In this document: positions 15,077-22,989 of the stretch, piece after piece | How positions within the stretch are numbered: position 1 is the stretch's first letter | How the letters are laid out: each line of letters begins with the position of its first letter | From: Streptosporangium becharense | Lineage (GTDB): Bacteria > Actinomycetota > Actinomycetes > Streptosporangiales > Streptosporangiaceae | DNA: 64,000 bases | Direction of reading: 5' to 3' | Assembly (NCBI RefSeq): GCF_014204985.1 | Contig: NZ_JACHMP010000001.1 | Location: 1,860,001-1,924,000, forward strand | Notes under the pieces: model-generated | What the model saw: the letters and a program-made list of their open reading frames with translations, nothing else | Database searches by the model: none | What the model was told of the DNA's origin: nothing | Program-made: the position numbers and the translations under genes

Positions 15077-15147
15077 CCCGGTCGGGAACCGAACACCCCT
15101 GACCGGGTCAGGAATCGAACACCCCTGACCGGGTCAGGAATCGAACG
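15070..15147. repeat. 26-bp tandem repeat spanning two convergent stop codons
   Basis: Three copies with a 26-bp period (15070, 15096, 15122); copies 2 and 3 are nearly identical and copy 1 is diverged. Copy 1 contains the TGA of the TetR gene and copy 3 contains the stop (15134-15136) of the reverse-strand gene. Each unit carries CCTGACC-G-GGTCAGG, a short inverted repeat. Confidence 0.9.
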
Positions 15148-17020
15148 GGGTCAGGAACTCGCGAGGCCTGAGCGCCCGGGAGACGATGCGGACGTCTCCG
15201 ATCCACCCGTAGTACCCCTGACCGTACTTCTGGGCGAACTGGGTGCCGCCGATCGCGAACGGCTTGCCCAGCGTGGAGATGCCCTTCGACCGCTGCGTCG
15301 GGTTGCGAGCGATCTTCGACCCGTCCACGTAGACCACCGTGCGCCGCCCGTCGTTGACGACGGCCACGTGCGTCCACCGCCCGACGGGCAGCGCGTGACT
15401 CCACGACGTGGGGTCCGCGTCGCGGTCGGTGGGGTAGACGACGTACTGCAGGAACCGCTCCGGGGAGAGGTTGAGGCTGCAGGTCGGCTCGTCCTGCGAC
15501 CAGCCGCTCGTCTTGCCCGCGTCGCCGCTGCGGCCCTCCCAGCTCAGGATGCCCATCCAGGCGTGGTCGCCCTCGAAGGGTTCGGGGAGCTTGATGAACG
15601 CCTCGATCGTGTATCCCGACTCGAACTTCATGCTGTTGAGCGGGGCGGCGGGCCCGGTACGCAGGACCGCGCCGCGGTCGGGGTTCTTGCCGCCGTCGAA
15701 ACGGAGGCTCGCGTGCGCGGGCTGGCCCTCGTGGTGCTCGGCCGACCACTTCAGCACCTCCGCCGCACTGGCGTGCAGCAGCTCCACGGTGAGGTCGTTG
15801 CCGCCGCCGGTCAGGTCCCGCGCGACGGCGCCGGCCGGGACGACGCCGCCGTCCGTCCCCGCGCTCTGCAGCCCGGAGGCGTCGAAACGCCAGTACGCCA
15901 CCGTTCCCCTCGGCATCACCGCGCTCGCCGGTCGCGGCTCGGGGAGCACCCGCGGCGCGAAGCCGGCGAACCGCTCGTCGAAGTCGATCTGGAGGCTGAA
16001 CCGGTCGGCCGGACCGGTCAGTTCGAGGTTCTCGGCCTCCAGCGGGGTCCGGTCCTCCGGGTCGCGGTCGAGCAGCCAGGGCGAGAACGTCTCGACGTCG
16101 ATCACCTTGCGGGCGAGGTCGAACGTGTAGAGGCGGATCATCGCGGCGCCGCCGTAGTAACGGTCCTGGTAGTTCGCGATGTGGACGTGCACGTCGTGGC
16201 CGGCGTCGTTCTTCAGGACGGTACGGCCCGGCGGCCAGTAGTGGCCGTTGAGGGTGAGGAAGATCTGGTCGTTGCGCCGGATGAAACGGTCCCACAGGCG
16301 CCGGCCGAAGTCCGACAGGGAGGCCGTACCGGCCTCGTCGGACCAGGCCAGGTCGTGCGTGGTGAGGATGATGGGCAGCTTCGGGTTGGCGTCGACGACA
16401 CCCTGTGCCCACGCCAGGCCCTTGTCGGAGACCCGCCAGTCGAGCGCGAGCACCAGCCATTCGCGGCCTGCGGCGCGCAGCACGTGGTAGCTGTTGTACC
16501 CGTCCGGCGAGGCGCCGCGGAAGGTCGGCATCGCGGCGAACCGGGCCGGTCCGAAGGCCCGCAGATACGCGCTGTCGCCCCGCTGGTCGTCGGTGGACGA
16601 CCTGACGTCGTGGTTGCCCGCCAGCACGCTGTAGGAGACCTTGCCGTCGATCGCGCGGAACGTGTCGCCCGCGAGCTCGATCTCGTGCTCGCTACCGTGC
16701 TCGGTCACGTCGCCGAGGTGTGTCATGAAGGCGATGTTCCGGGCCTTGCGCTGCTCGGTCAGGTAGCGGAAGGTCGCCCGCAACGGGGTCGGGTCGGAGC
16801 TGTCCTCGTCGAAGAGGTACTGCGTGTCCGGCAGGACGCCGATCGCGAAGCGCGGGTCGTCCTCGTCGAAACGGCCGGTTCGGACGGAGGCTCCGGCGGC
16901 GCTCGCCGGAGCCGCGTCCAGCGCGACGGCGGTCGTCGAGGCGGCGGCGACCGCCGGGGCGGCCAGCGCCGCCCACAGCAGGGAACGACGCCCGACGTCG
17001 GGGCGGGAGGGGTCTTCCAT
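15134..17020 (-). CDS. secreted metallophosphoesterase with C-terminal LamG-like domain
   Basis: A 628-residue exported protein. The N-terminus has a twin-arginine signal (RRSLLWAALAAPAVAAAS). The calcineurin-like phosphoesterase domain (about 55-300) has its metal motifs: GVLPDTQY (D-x-Q variant of the first motif), THLGDVTE (GD), AGNHDVRS (GNHD), TTHDLAW and LNGHYWPPG (GH). After a linker, residues about 400-628 form a concanavalin/LamG-like fold (AHASLRFDGG, GYTIEAFIKLPEP, WTHVAVVNDGRRTVVYVDGS, WIGDVRIVSRAL), probably glycan- or protein-binding. ATG at 17020 has GGAG 6 bp upstream. The 3' end lies in a tandem repeat that duplicates the terminal codons. The substrate, a phosphoester outside the cell, is unknown. 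Confidence 0.9.
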   Translation of the reverse strand: MEDPSRPDVGRRSLLWAALAAPAVAAASTTAVALDAAPASAAGASVRTGRFDEDDPRFAIGVLPDTQYLFDEDSSDPTPLRATFRYLTEQRKARNIAFMTHLGDVTEHGSEHEIELAGDTFRAIDGKVSYSVLAGNHDVRSSTDDQRGDSAYLRAFGPARFAAMPTFRGASPDGYNSYHVLRAAGREWLVLALDWRVSDKGLAWAQGVVDANPKLPIILTTHDLAWSDEAGTASLSDFGRRLWDRFIRRNDQIFLTLNGHYWPPGRTVLKNDAGHDVHVHIANYQDRYYGGAAMIRLYTFDLARKVIDVETFSPWLLDRDPEDRTPLEAENLELTGPADRFSLQIDFDERFAGFAPRVLPEPRPASAVMPRGTVAYWRFDASGLQSAGTDGGVVPAGAVARDLTGGGNDLTVELLHASAAEVLKWSAEHHEGQPAHASLRFDGGKNPDRGAVLRTGPAAPLNSMKFESGYTIEAFIKLPEPFEGDHAWMGILSWEGRSGDAGKTSGWSQDEPTCSLNLSPERFLQYVVYPTDRDADPTSWSHALPVGRWTHVAVVNDGRRTVVYVDGSKIARNPTQRSKGISTLGKPFAIGGTQFAQKYGQGYYGWIGDVRIVSRALRPREFLTPFDS

Positions 17021-17238
17021 GGGGTTCTCCAGGTGCTCACGATCTCGCGTAGCACCGTGGTGGCCGCATGTGGCGCCCCGGTGGCATGCAGGGGAACGGC
17101 CGCCCGCCGCGGGTGGAAGCTTTGAAGATCGCCCCTGGGAGGCCGCCGTGCCCGGCCCGACGCGTCGTGTACGCAACCGTGCCGATCACCGGCCGTGCCG
17201 GCCCCGCAGGACGGCGACGGCGTCGGCCCGTGCGGGGA

Positions 17239-17781
17239 CTAGCGGGTGAGGAGCTTCTGGGCCTCGACGATCAAGTCGAGGTCGAAGCTGAGCTTGAGGC
17301 CGAAGTAGACGATGGCCGTGGCCGTGGCCGCGGCGACGAGGACGACCAGGATCTTGACCGTCCAGCCGCGGCGGGAGAGCCAGGCGGTCCAGCCCGACAG
17401 GGTCCGCTTGCCGAACTCCAGCACGCGGTGGGCCCAATGGAACTCGGTGGCCAGCACGGCCAGGCCCGCGAAGACGACCAGCCAGCCGGGGCCGGGGAAG
17501 GGCACCATGATCAGGCCGCCGACGACGAGCACGGCGCCGATGACCCCGATGACGATCTTCAGCGTGAGGCGGCCGGTGCGGGTGGACCTGATGCCGTCGA
17601 GCCAGCCGTGGATGCCGGAGCGGGGAGCCGCCTCCTCCCGCGACGTTTCACCGGTCTCGATCGGTTGCGCGGTCGCGTCCCGAGGGTTTCGCGCCCCGTC
17701 TGAGATCGCCATGCTCTCCCCCGGACAGTCGGTTTCTTCCAGAATAAGGTCGGCCGGCCGGCCGGGCTCCCGCCGCGGCAT
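17239..17781 (-). CDS. TIGR02611-type membrane protein
   Basis: A 180-residue protein with a hydrophilic N-terminal third, then a hydrophobic pair (about residues 74-110, LKIVIGVIGAVLVVGGLIMV then PFPGPGWLVVFAGLAVLATE) and a third membrane helix near 145-165 (VKILVVLVAAATATAIVYFG). The PxPGPGWLVVFAGLAVLATEF core is the hallmark of the actinobacterial TIGR02611 family; function unknown. ATG at 17781 has AAGGAG 7 bp upstream. ATG at 17712 is an alternative that keeps all membrane segments. Confidence 0.75.
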   Translation of the reverse strand: MPRREPGRPADLILEETDCPGESMAISDGARNPRDATAQPIETGETSREEAAPRSGIHGWLDGIRSTRTGRLTLKIVIGVIGAVLVVGGLIMVPFPGPGWLVVFAGLAVLATEFHWAHRVLEFGKRTLSGWTAWLSRRGWTVKILVVLVAAATATAIVYFGLKLSFDLDLIVEAQKLLTR

Positions 17782-17863
17782 TACGTGCTCCTTACCGGAG
17801 AGACGTGCGATCACACCGCGAGCCGGGATACCTGGTGCGAACATACCGCTTTGCAGGACGTAT

Positions 17864-17935
17864 CACCCAGCACGAGTCTCCCCCGTTCACCCAGCACGAG
17901 TCTCCCCCGTCACCCCCAGTACGGGTCTCCCCCGG
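17864..17935. repeat. 24-bp tandem repeat, three copies
   Basis: Units beginning CACCCAGCACGAGTCTCCCC occur at 17864 and 17888, with a diverged third copy at 17911. They lie between the start of the membrane-protein gene and the end of the xyloglucanase gene. Confidence 0.85.
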
Positions 17936-17967
17936 CACGGTCACCCGCGCCGGGGGAGACCGGCGGG

Positions 17968-20910
17968 TCAGGAGGCGGTGCAGGTGACCGTGGCCGGGAC
18001 GCCGTTGGCACCGGTCCAGGTGGCGCCGAAGCCGAAGGCCGTGGCGGCCCCCGCGGCCAGGGTGCCGTTCCAGCTCGCGTTCCGCACGGTGACGTCGGCC
18101 CCGGTCTGGGTGTGGGCGCCGCCCCAGAGCTGGGTGACCTTCTGGCCGTCCGGGAACGACCACTTCACGGTCCAGCCGCCGATCGGCGAGGTGCCGGCGT
18201 TCCTGACGGTGACCTCACCCTGGAAACCGCCAGGCCAGGAGCCGGTCACCCTGTAGGCCGCGGTGCAGCCGTCCCCGCCGGACGACCCGGGCGGGGTCGT
18301 GAAGGTCACCGGCCCGGAGGCGGTGGAGCTGTTCCCCGCGGCGTCACGGGCGATCACATAGAAGGTGTAGGAGGTCTCCGGGGTCAGCCCGGTCAGGGTG
18401 AACGACGCCGTGGACGGCGAGCCGACCTTGACGTCCGTCGCCCCCGCCTCGCGGTAGACGTCGTAGCCGGTGACCCCGACGGCGTCGGTCGAGGCGGTCC
18501 AGGCCAGTTTCGCGCCCGTCGAGGTGATCGCCGAGGCTTCCGGGGTGCCGGGCCTGGTCGGCGGGACGGTGTCGTCGGGCGGGACGGTGCCCTGTTTGTC
18601 GGCGTAGAGGATGCCGCGGCCGTTGGTGCCGAGGTAGACGCGACCATGGATCCGCGGATCGCCGGTGAGGGCCTCGCCCATGTTGCCGTACTGGTGCGCG
18701 TCGTCGTTGATCCTCACCCAGCTCTCGCCGGTGTCGTCGGAGCGGAACACACCGGTCACGCCGCCGACCGTGGCGACCGCGTACAGGGCCTGGTAGCTCC
18801 TGCCGGGTGCGGCCTTGCCGAACCCGATGTTGACCGCGCTCGTGACGCCGGGCAGCCTGGTGAACGACGCGCCGCCGTTCGTGGAGTGCCAGACGCCGGA
18901 GGTGCCGCCGGTGCCGCCGGCCAGCCAGATGTCACCCTCGCGGCCGGGAACGGCCTTGAATTTGACGTTGCCTTCGGCCGGCAGCCCGGTCGCGGCGGTG
19001 GCGGCGAACGAGGCGCCGCCGTCCGTGCTGATGTAGAACTTCCCGCCGCTGAAGCCGTAGAAGGTCCCCGGTCTCACCCGGTCGGACTCGACCACGGCCC
19101 CGGTGGGCAGGCCGGTGGACGCCTTCCACGTGTTGCCGTACCCCACCGAGTGGTGCACGGCGACGCCCTTCGGCGCCCAGACGAAGCGTGAGCCGTCGGC
19201 CGCCGCCGCGACGGTGCCGCCCTCGTCGATCCCGGCGGGCTCGGTGCCCTGGAACCAGTTGGCGCCGCCGTCGGTGGAGAAGGCGACGTGGCTGTCGCCC
19301 GGCCGCTCGGAGTCGGTGAAGTTGCCGGCGCGGACCATGACGGACGGGTTGGTCTCGGCGTAGTCGAGGCTGGTGGTGGAGGTGAAGTTCGGCGAGGTGA
19401 ACATCATGGGCGGGACGGCGTCGAGGTCGGTGTGCCGGAACCCGCCGATGTCGCCCAGGCCGCTGACGAGCGGAGCGCCGGAAGGTGGGCTGACCAGGTC
19501 GAGGACGGCGGTCTCCTCCAGGCCCTTCACCATGGGCTTGATGGTGATCTGGCCGCCGGTGTCCCACTTGAGAAGGTCCTCGGTGCCGTAGATGGTGGCG
19601 CCGGTGCCGTACATCATGCGGTTGGAGTCGAACGGGTCGATCTCCAGCGACTCGGTCATCCACCCGAGCTTGGGCGAGACCTCGGGTGGCTGCGGGTTGG
19701 CCCCGAAGCTCAGCCACGGCGAGGAGGAGATGTCCATCTTGTAGCGGAAGCTACGGTTCGGGTAGGAGGTGAAGTCCCAGATCCGGGTCCAGGTCGCCCC
19801 GGAGTCGGTGGAGCGGAAGAAGATCACGTCCGGCCACCAGGAGATCTGGGTGGCGACCATGAGCGTGCCCGGGTCCCGGCGGTCGACGGTGAGGCCGCTG
19901 TAGCCGAAGTAGTCGTCGGCCGAGGTGGACGGGATCGGGCTGATCCGGGTCCACGCGCCGGTCCGCGTGTCGAGCTTCCACACGTCCCCCTTGCTCCCGT
20001 CGTACGGGCCGCCGGTGTCGCTGGTGGCGATGTAGAGGGTGTGGTTGTCGTGGTCGAGCACGCCCTTGTGCGCGATGTAGCCGGTGGGCTGCCCGGGGAC
20101 GCGGCTCCAGGTGGTGCCGCCGTCAGCGGAGGCGTAGACGGTGTTCTCCTTGTCGGCGACGCCGACGTAGATCTTCTGCGTCGTGTCGCCGGCGGTCGCC
20201 GAGGTGGGGTCGAAGGTCACCCAGACCACGCCGGGACGGTGGCTGAGGTAACCATTGGGGTCGGCCGGGTCCTGCGCGTAGTTCCCCGGGTTGGGGAAAC
20301 TCGCGACCTTCGCCCAGGTGACGCCCTTGTCGGTGCTGCGCCACAGGCCGTTGCCGTCGGGTGCCCCCAGGTAGAGGACTCTGTTGTCGTTGGGGTCGAC
20401 GGCCAGCCGCTCCCCCATCCCCCTGCCGGGCATGTTGCCGCCGAGCTTGAACGGCAGCGGGGTGGCCTGCCAGGTGGCGCCCTTGTCGGCCGAGCGCAGG
20501 ATGGCGCCGTTGCCGGGGTCCCAGCTGTTGGTGTACATCCCGGCGGCGACGTAGACCCGGTCGGTCTCCACCGGGTCCGTGGCGAGGCTGACCACGCCGT
20601 TGTGGCCCCACCTGTCCCAGCCCACCCAGTCCAGCAGCGGTGTCCAGGTCCTGGTGGACTGCTCCCAGCGGTAGGCGCCGCCGATGTCGGTGCGGGCGTA
20701 GATCAGGTTCTTCTCGGTCTGGTTGAAGACGATCCCCGGCACGAACCCGCCGCCGTCGATCCTGACGTTCCGCCACTCGTACGACTCCGCGGCGACCGCC
20801 GGCTCCGCGCTTCCCGACGCCGCCGCCGCGGGCCCGCCCGTGACGGCCCCGGCGGCCGGCGCGCAGGCCACCGCCACGGCGGCGAGCATGCTGAACAGCC
20901 TTCTTCGCAT
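17968..20910 (-). CDS. secreted GH74 xyloglucanase with FnIII and CBM2 modules
   Basis: A 980-residue modular enzyme that would cut xyloglucan backbones outside the cell. A signal peptide covers about residues 1-41. The GH74 tandem beta-propeller catalytic region (about 43-770) has repeated Asp-box-like motifs (SADKGATW, STDKGVTW, STDSGATW). The two catalytic aspartates expected for the family appear in ARTDIGGAYRW (Asp75) and SGLGDIGGFRH (Asp487). A fibronectin type III linker follows (about 795-875, KLAWTASTDAVGVTGYDVYR). A C-terminal CBM2 module (about 885-980, CTAAYRVTGSWPGGFQGEVT to the final TCTAS) should bind cellulose. ATG at 20910 has GAAGGGAAG upstream. It is monocistronic. Confidence 0.95.
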   Translation of the reverse strand: MRRRLFSMLAAVAVACAPAAGAVTGGPAAAASGSAEPAVAAESYEWRNVRIDGGGFVPGIVFNQTEKNLIYARTDIGGAYRWEQSTRTWTPLLDWVGWDRWGHNGVVSLATDPVETDRVYVAAGMYTNSWDPGNGAILRSADKGATWQATPLPFKLGGNMPGRGMGERLAVDPNDNRVLYLGAPDGNGLWRSTDKGVTWAKVASFPNPGNYAQDPADPNGYLSHRPGVVWVTFDPTSATAGDTTQKIYVGVADKENTVYASADGGTTWSRVPGQPTGYIAHKGVLDHDNHTLYIATSDTGGPYDGSKGDVWKLDTRTGAWTRISPIPSTSADDYFGYSGLTVDRRDPGTLMVATQISWWPDVIFFRSTDSGATWTRIWDFTSYPNRSFRYKMDISSSPWLSFGANPQPPEVSPKLGWMTESLEIDPFDSNRMMYGTGATIYGTEDLLKWDTGGQITIKPMVKGLEETAVLDLVSPPSGAPLVSGLGDIGGFRHTDLDAVPPMMFTSPNFTSTTSLDYAETNPSVMVRAGNFTDSERPGDSHVAFSTDGGANWFQGTEPAGIDEGGTVAAAADGSRFVWAPKGVAVHHSVGYGNTWKASTGLPTGAVVESDRVRPGTFYGFSGGKFYISTDGGASFAATAATGLPAEGNVKFKAVPGREGDIWLAGGTGGTSGVWHSTNGGASFTRLPGVTSAVNIGFGKAAPGRSYQALYAVATVGGVTGVFRSDDTGESWVRINDDAHQYGNMGEALTGDPRIHGRVYLGTNGRGILYADKQGTVPPDDTVPPTRPGTPEASAITSTGAKLAWTASTDAVGVTGYDVYREAGATDVKVGSPSTASFTLTGLTPETSYTFYVIARDAAGNSSTASGPVTFTTPPGSSGGDGCTAAYRVTGSWPGGFQGEVTVRNAGTSPIGGWTVKWSFPDGQKVTQLWGGAHTQTGADVTVRNASWNGTLAAGAATAFGFGATWTGANGVPATVTCTAS

Positions 20911-21085
20911 GTACGGCTTCCCTTCGCTACGCAATGGACAAACCGCCATGCACGATCAGGTGACGGGACCCTGACCTTCGACCGCCCATGATGCGCGTGC
21001 ATGAACGCCCAGAGGGTCACACGCCGGACCCCGGCCCGTCAATAGTTTGGACCAGCAACTAATGAGCCCGCGGCCACCGAGCGCC

Positions 21086-21559
21086 TTAGACCTCCGCCTC
21101 GCACCCGGCGTGGTCCTGCCGGGGAGGAAGCATCAGCCGCGATCCCGGCCCCCGGGCGGCGGCCACGTCGTCGGGGTTGGCCAGGGTGCAGCGGTCGAGG
21201 GAGAGGCAACCGCAGGCGATGCAGTCGGTCAGCCCGGTGCGGAGGCGTTCGAGCTGCCTGATGCGGTCGTCGAGCTCGTCCTGCCAGACCGCCGAGAGCC
21301 TCGCCCAGTCTTCCCTGGTGGGGGTGCGCTCGTCGGGGAGGGCGGTCAGCGCCTCCCGGATGGCCTTGAGCGGGATCCCCACGCGCTGCGAGACCCGGAT
21401 GAAGGCGATCCTGCGCAGTGTGTCGCGGGAGAAACGGCGCTGGTTGCCCGCCGTGCGGCGGCTGCGGATGAGGCCCTTGGCCTCGTAGAAGTGGAGGGCG
21501 GACACGGCGACCCCGCTGCGCGCGGCGAGCTGGCCGACGGTCAACTCCGAGTTGGGCAT
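21086..21559 (-). CDS. soxR: redox-sensing MerR-family activator SoxR
   Basis: A 157-residue MerR-family protein. The winged helix spans residues 6-45 (LTVGQLAARSGVAVSALHFY, then GNQRRF), followed by a dimerisation helix. The [2Fe-2S] cluster site is C113-x2-C116-x-C118-x5-C124 in DCIACGCLSLDRC, which is diagnostic for SoxR. In actinomycetes SoxR answers redox-active metabolites rather than superoxide and drives oxygenase, reductase and efflux genes. ATG at 21559 is preferred; upstream in-frame codons are in the operator region. No clear target gene is adjacent. Confidence 0.94.
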   Translation of the reverse strand: MPNSELTVGQLAARSGVAVSALHFYEAKGLIRSRRTAGNQRRFSRDTLRRIAFIRVSQRVGIPLKAIREALTALPDERTPTREDWARLSAVWQDELDDRIRQLERLRTGLTDCIACGCLSLDRCTLANPDDVAAARGPGSRLMLPPRQDHAGCEAEV

Positions 21560-21575
21560 GGCCCAGCCTACCGCC

Positions 21576-21595
21576 ACCTCGACCAAGGTCCAGGT
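21576..21595. promoter_or_regulatory. candidate SoxR operator
   Basis: ACCTCGACCAAGGTCCAGGT is an imperfect 20-bp inverted repeat (16 of 20 positions symmetric) 17 bp upstream of the soxR ATG. The CCTC...GAGG-like flanks and 18-20 bp length resemble the MerR-type spacer elements SoxR binds. Autoregulation is likely. Confidence 0.5.
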
Positions 21596-21614
21596 TTCCG
21601 GGATCATCACACCT

Positions 21615-21780
21615 GGGATCACCGCCGGGACCGGCCGCCCCACCGCACAGTGGCCCCTGGGCCCGCCGCCCCACCGTACGGCGACCGCCCGGACCCACCG
21701 ACCCCACCGCACGGCGACCACCCGGGCCCGCCGCCCTGCCGCACCACGGCGGCCGGGACCGGCCGCCTCACCGTGCGGCA
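21615..21780. repeat. imperfect GC-rich repeats
   Basis: Recurring segments of the type CCCACCGTACGGCGACC and GGGCCCGCCGCCC lie between soxR and the lacI-type gene. No coding frame. Probably decayed tandem repeats with a period near 40 bp. Confidence 0.5.
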
Positions 21781-22790
21781 CCCCCGCCTCCCCTTCCGGT
21801 CGTGCTCTCCCGCACCATGAGGCGGTACCCCGCGCCGACCTCCCGGGGCAGGGCCCCGGGGCCGCCGTCGATGCGCCGCTTGAGCAGGTCGACCGCTATC
21901 CGGGCGAGCTGCGCCTTGTCGGGTGCGACCGTGGTCAGGGTCGGTGTGCTGAACCGGCCGTCCTCGATGTCGTCGAGCCCGGCCAGCGCGACGTCCTCGG
22001 GGACCCGCAGCCCCGCGGACAGGACGGTCCGCATGGCGCCGAGCGCCAGCAGGTCGTTGAAGCAGAACACCGCGTCGGGCGGCTCGGGACGCGCCAGCAG
22101 CGCGGCCATCGCCGCCGCCCCCTGGTCCCTGCGGTAGCGCTCGACCTTGGCGACCGTCTCCGGCAGGCCGTGGGCGGCCATGGCCTCGCGGTATCCGGCC
22201 AGGCGGAGCGGCGCGGTGCCGCTGGCGGCGTTGTCCTCCGCGCCGAGGGCGGCGACGCGGGTGCGGCCCAGGCCGATGAGGTGCTCGGTGACGTCGCGTG
22301 CCGCCCGGACGTTGTCGATCGCCACGTGGTCGGCCGGGCCGTCGTGGATGCGCTCGCCCAGCAGGACGAGCGCGGTGTCGTCGGTGCGCGCCGCGAGCTC
22401 GTCGGCGCCGATCGCGATGGGGCTGAGGATGACACCGTCCACCCGGTGGTCGCGGACCCCGTCCAGGATCCGCCGTTCCCGGTCGAGGCGGCCGTCGGTC
22501 TGCTCGATCACGACCAGCCACCGCAGCTCGGCCGCGGCGTCGATGACGAAGCGCGACAGCTCGGCGAAGTAGGGCGAGTCGAGCTCGGGCAGGGCCAGGG
22601 CGATCACGCCGGTGCGGCCCTGCCGGAGGTTCCGCGCCGACAGGTTGGGCCGGTAGTCGAGCCGGGAGAGCGCCTCCTCGACCTTGGCCCTCGTGGCCGG
22701 TGACACGTGGGCGTACCCGTTGACGACGTTGGAGACGGTTTTCACCGAGACCCCCGCCAGGCGCGCGATGTCGCGCAGACTGGCTCCCAC
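21768..22790 (-). CDS. LacI-family regulator of the arabinofuranosidase locus
   Basis: A 340-residue LacI-type repressor: helix-turn-helix and hinge at about residues 4-58 (LRDIARLAGVSVKTVSNVVN, hinge NLSARNLRQGRTG), then a periplasmic-binding-like effector domain (GVIALALPELDSPYFAELSR; VDGVILSP; DAVFCFNDLLALGAM). GTG at 22790 has GAGGT 6 bp upstream. It is divergent from the GH51 gene at 22990, and paired ACAACGTTG elements lie between the two, so it very probably represses that operon and itself until an arabinose-derived inducer binds. The effector is inferred from context. Confidence 0.92.
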   Translation of the reverse strand: MGASLRDIARLAGVSVKTVSNVVNGYAHVSPATRAKVEEALSRLDYRPNLSARNLRQGRTGVIALALPELDSPYFAELSRFVIDAAAELRWLVVIEQTDGRLDRERRILDGVRDHRVDGVILSPIAIGADELAARTDDTALVLLGERIHDGPADHVAIDNVRAARDVTEHLIGLGRTRVAALGAEDNAASGTAPLRLAGYREAMAAHGLPETVAKVERYRRDQGAAAMAALLARPEPPDAVFCFNDLLALGAMRTVLSAGLRVPEDVALAGLDDIEDGRFSTPTLTTVAPDKAQLARIAVDLLKRRIDGGPGALPREVGAGYRLMVRESTTGRGGGGAAR

Positions 22791-22923
22791 CTGCCCACCT
22801 CTTCCTGCCCTGTGACCGCCGGGACGCCGCACCGCGACCGCCGGGAGCGGTCGCCGGCGACCATGCGGAGATCCGGCACCGTCGATCGTAACGCCGCGGT
22901 ATCGACGCGTCGGCCACTGTTTA

Positions 22924-22944
22924 CAACGTTGAAACAACGTTGTA
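22924..22944. promoter_or_regulatory. tandem LacI-type operator, ACAACGTTG repeated
   Basis: ACAACGTTGA (22924-22933) and the perfect palindrome ACAACGTTGT (22935-22944) have CG centres 11 bp apart, one helical turn. They lie midway between the divergent lacI-type gene and the arabinofuranosidase operon and are the obvious operator pair. Confidence 0.7.
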
Positions 22945-22989
22945 CAAACGCACCTACCCGCATCACCGCCCCGACAGAGAGGCCGTGTC

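Noticed and set aside
15070..15147. Possible CRISPR or phage attachment site
   Set aside because: The units are directly adjacent, they include stop codons of known genes, and no integrase or tRNA is nearby.
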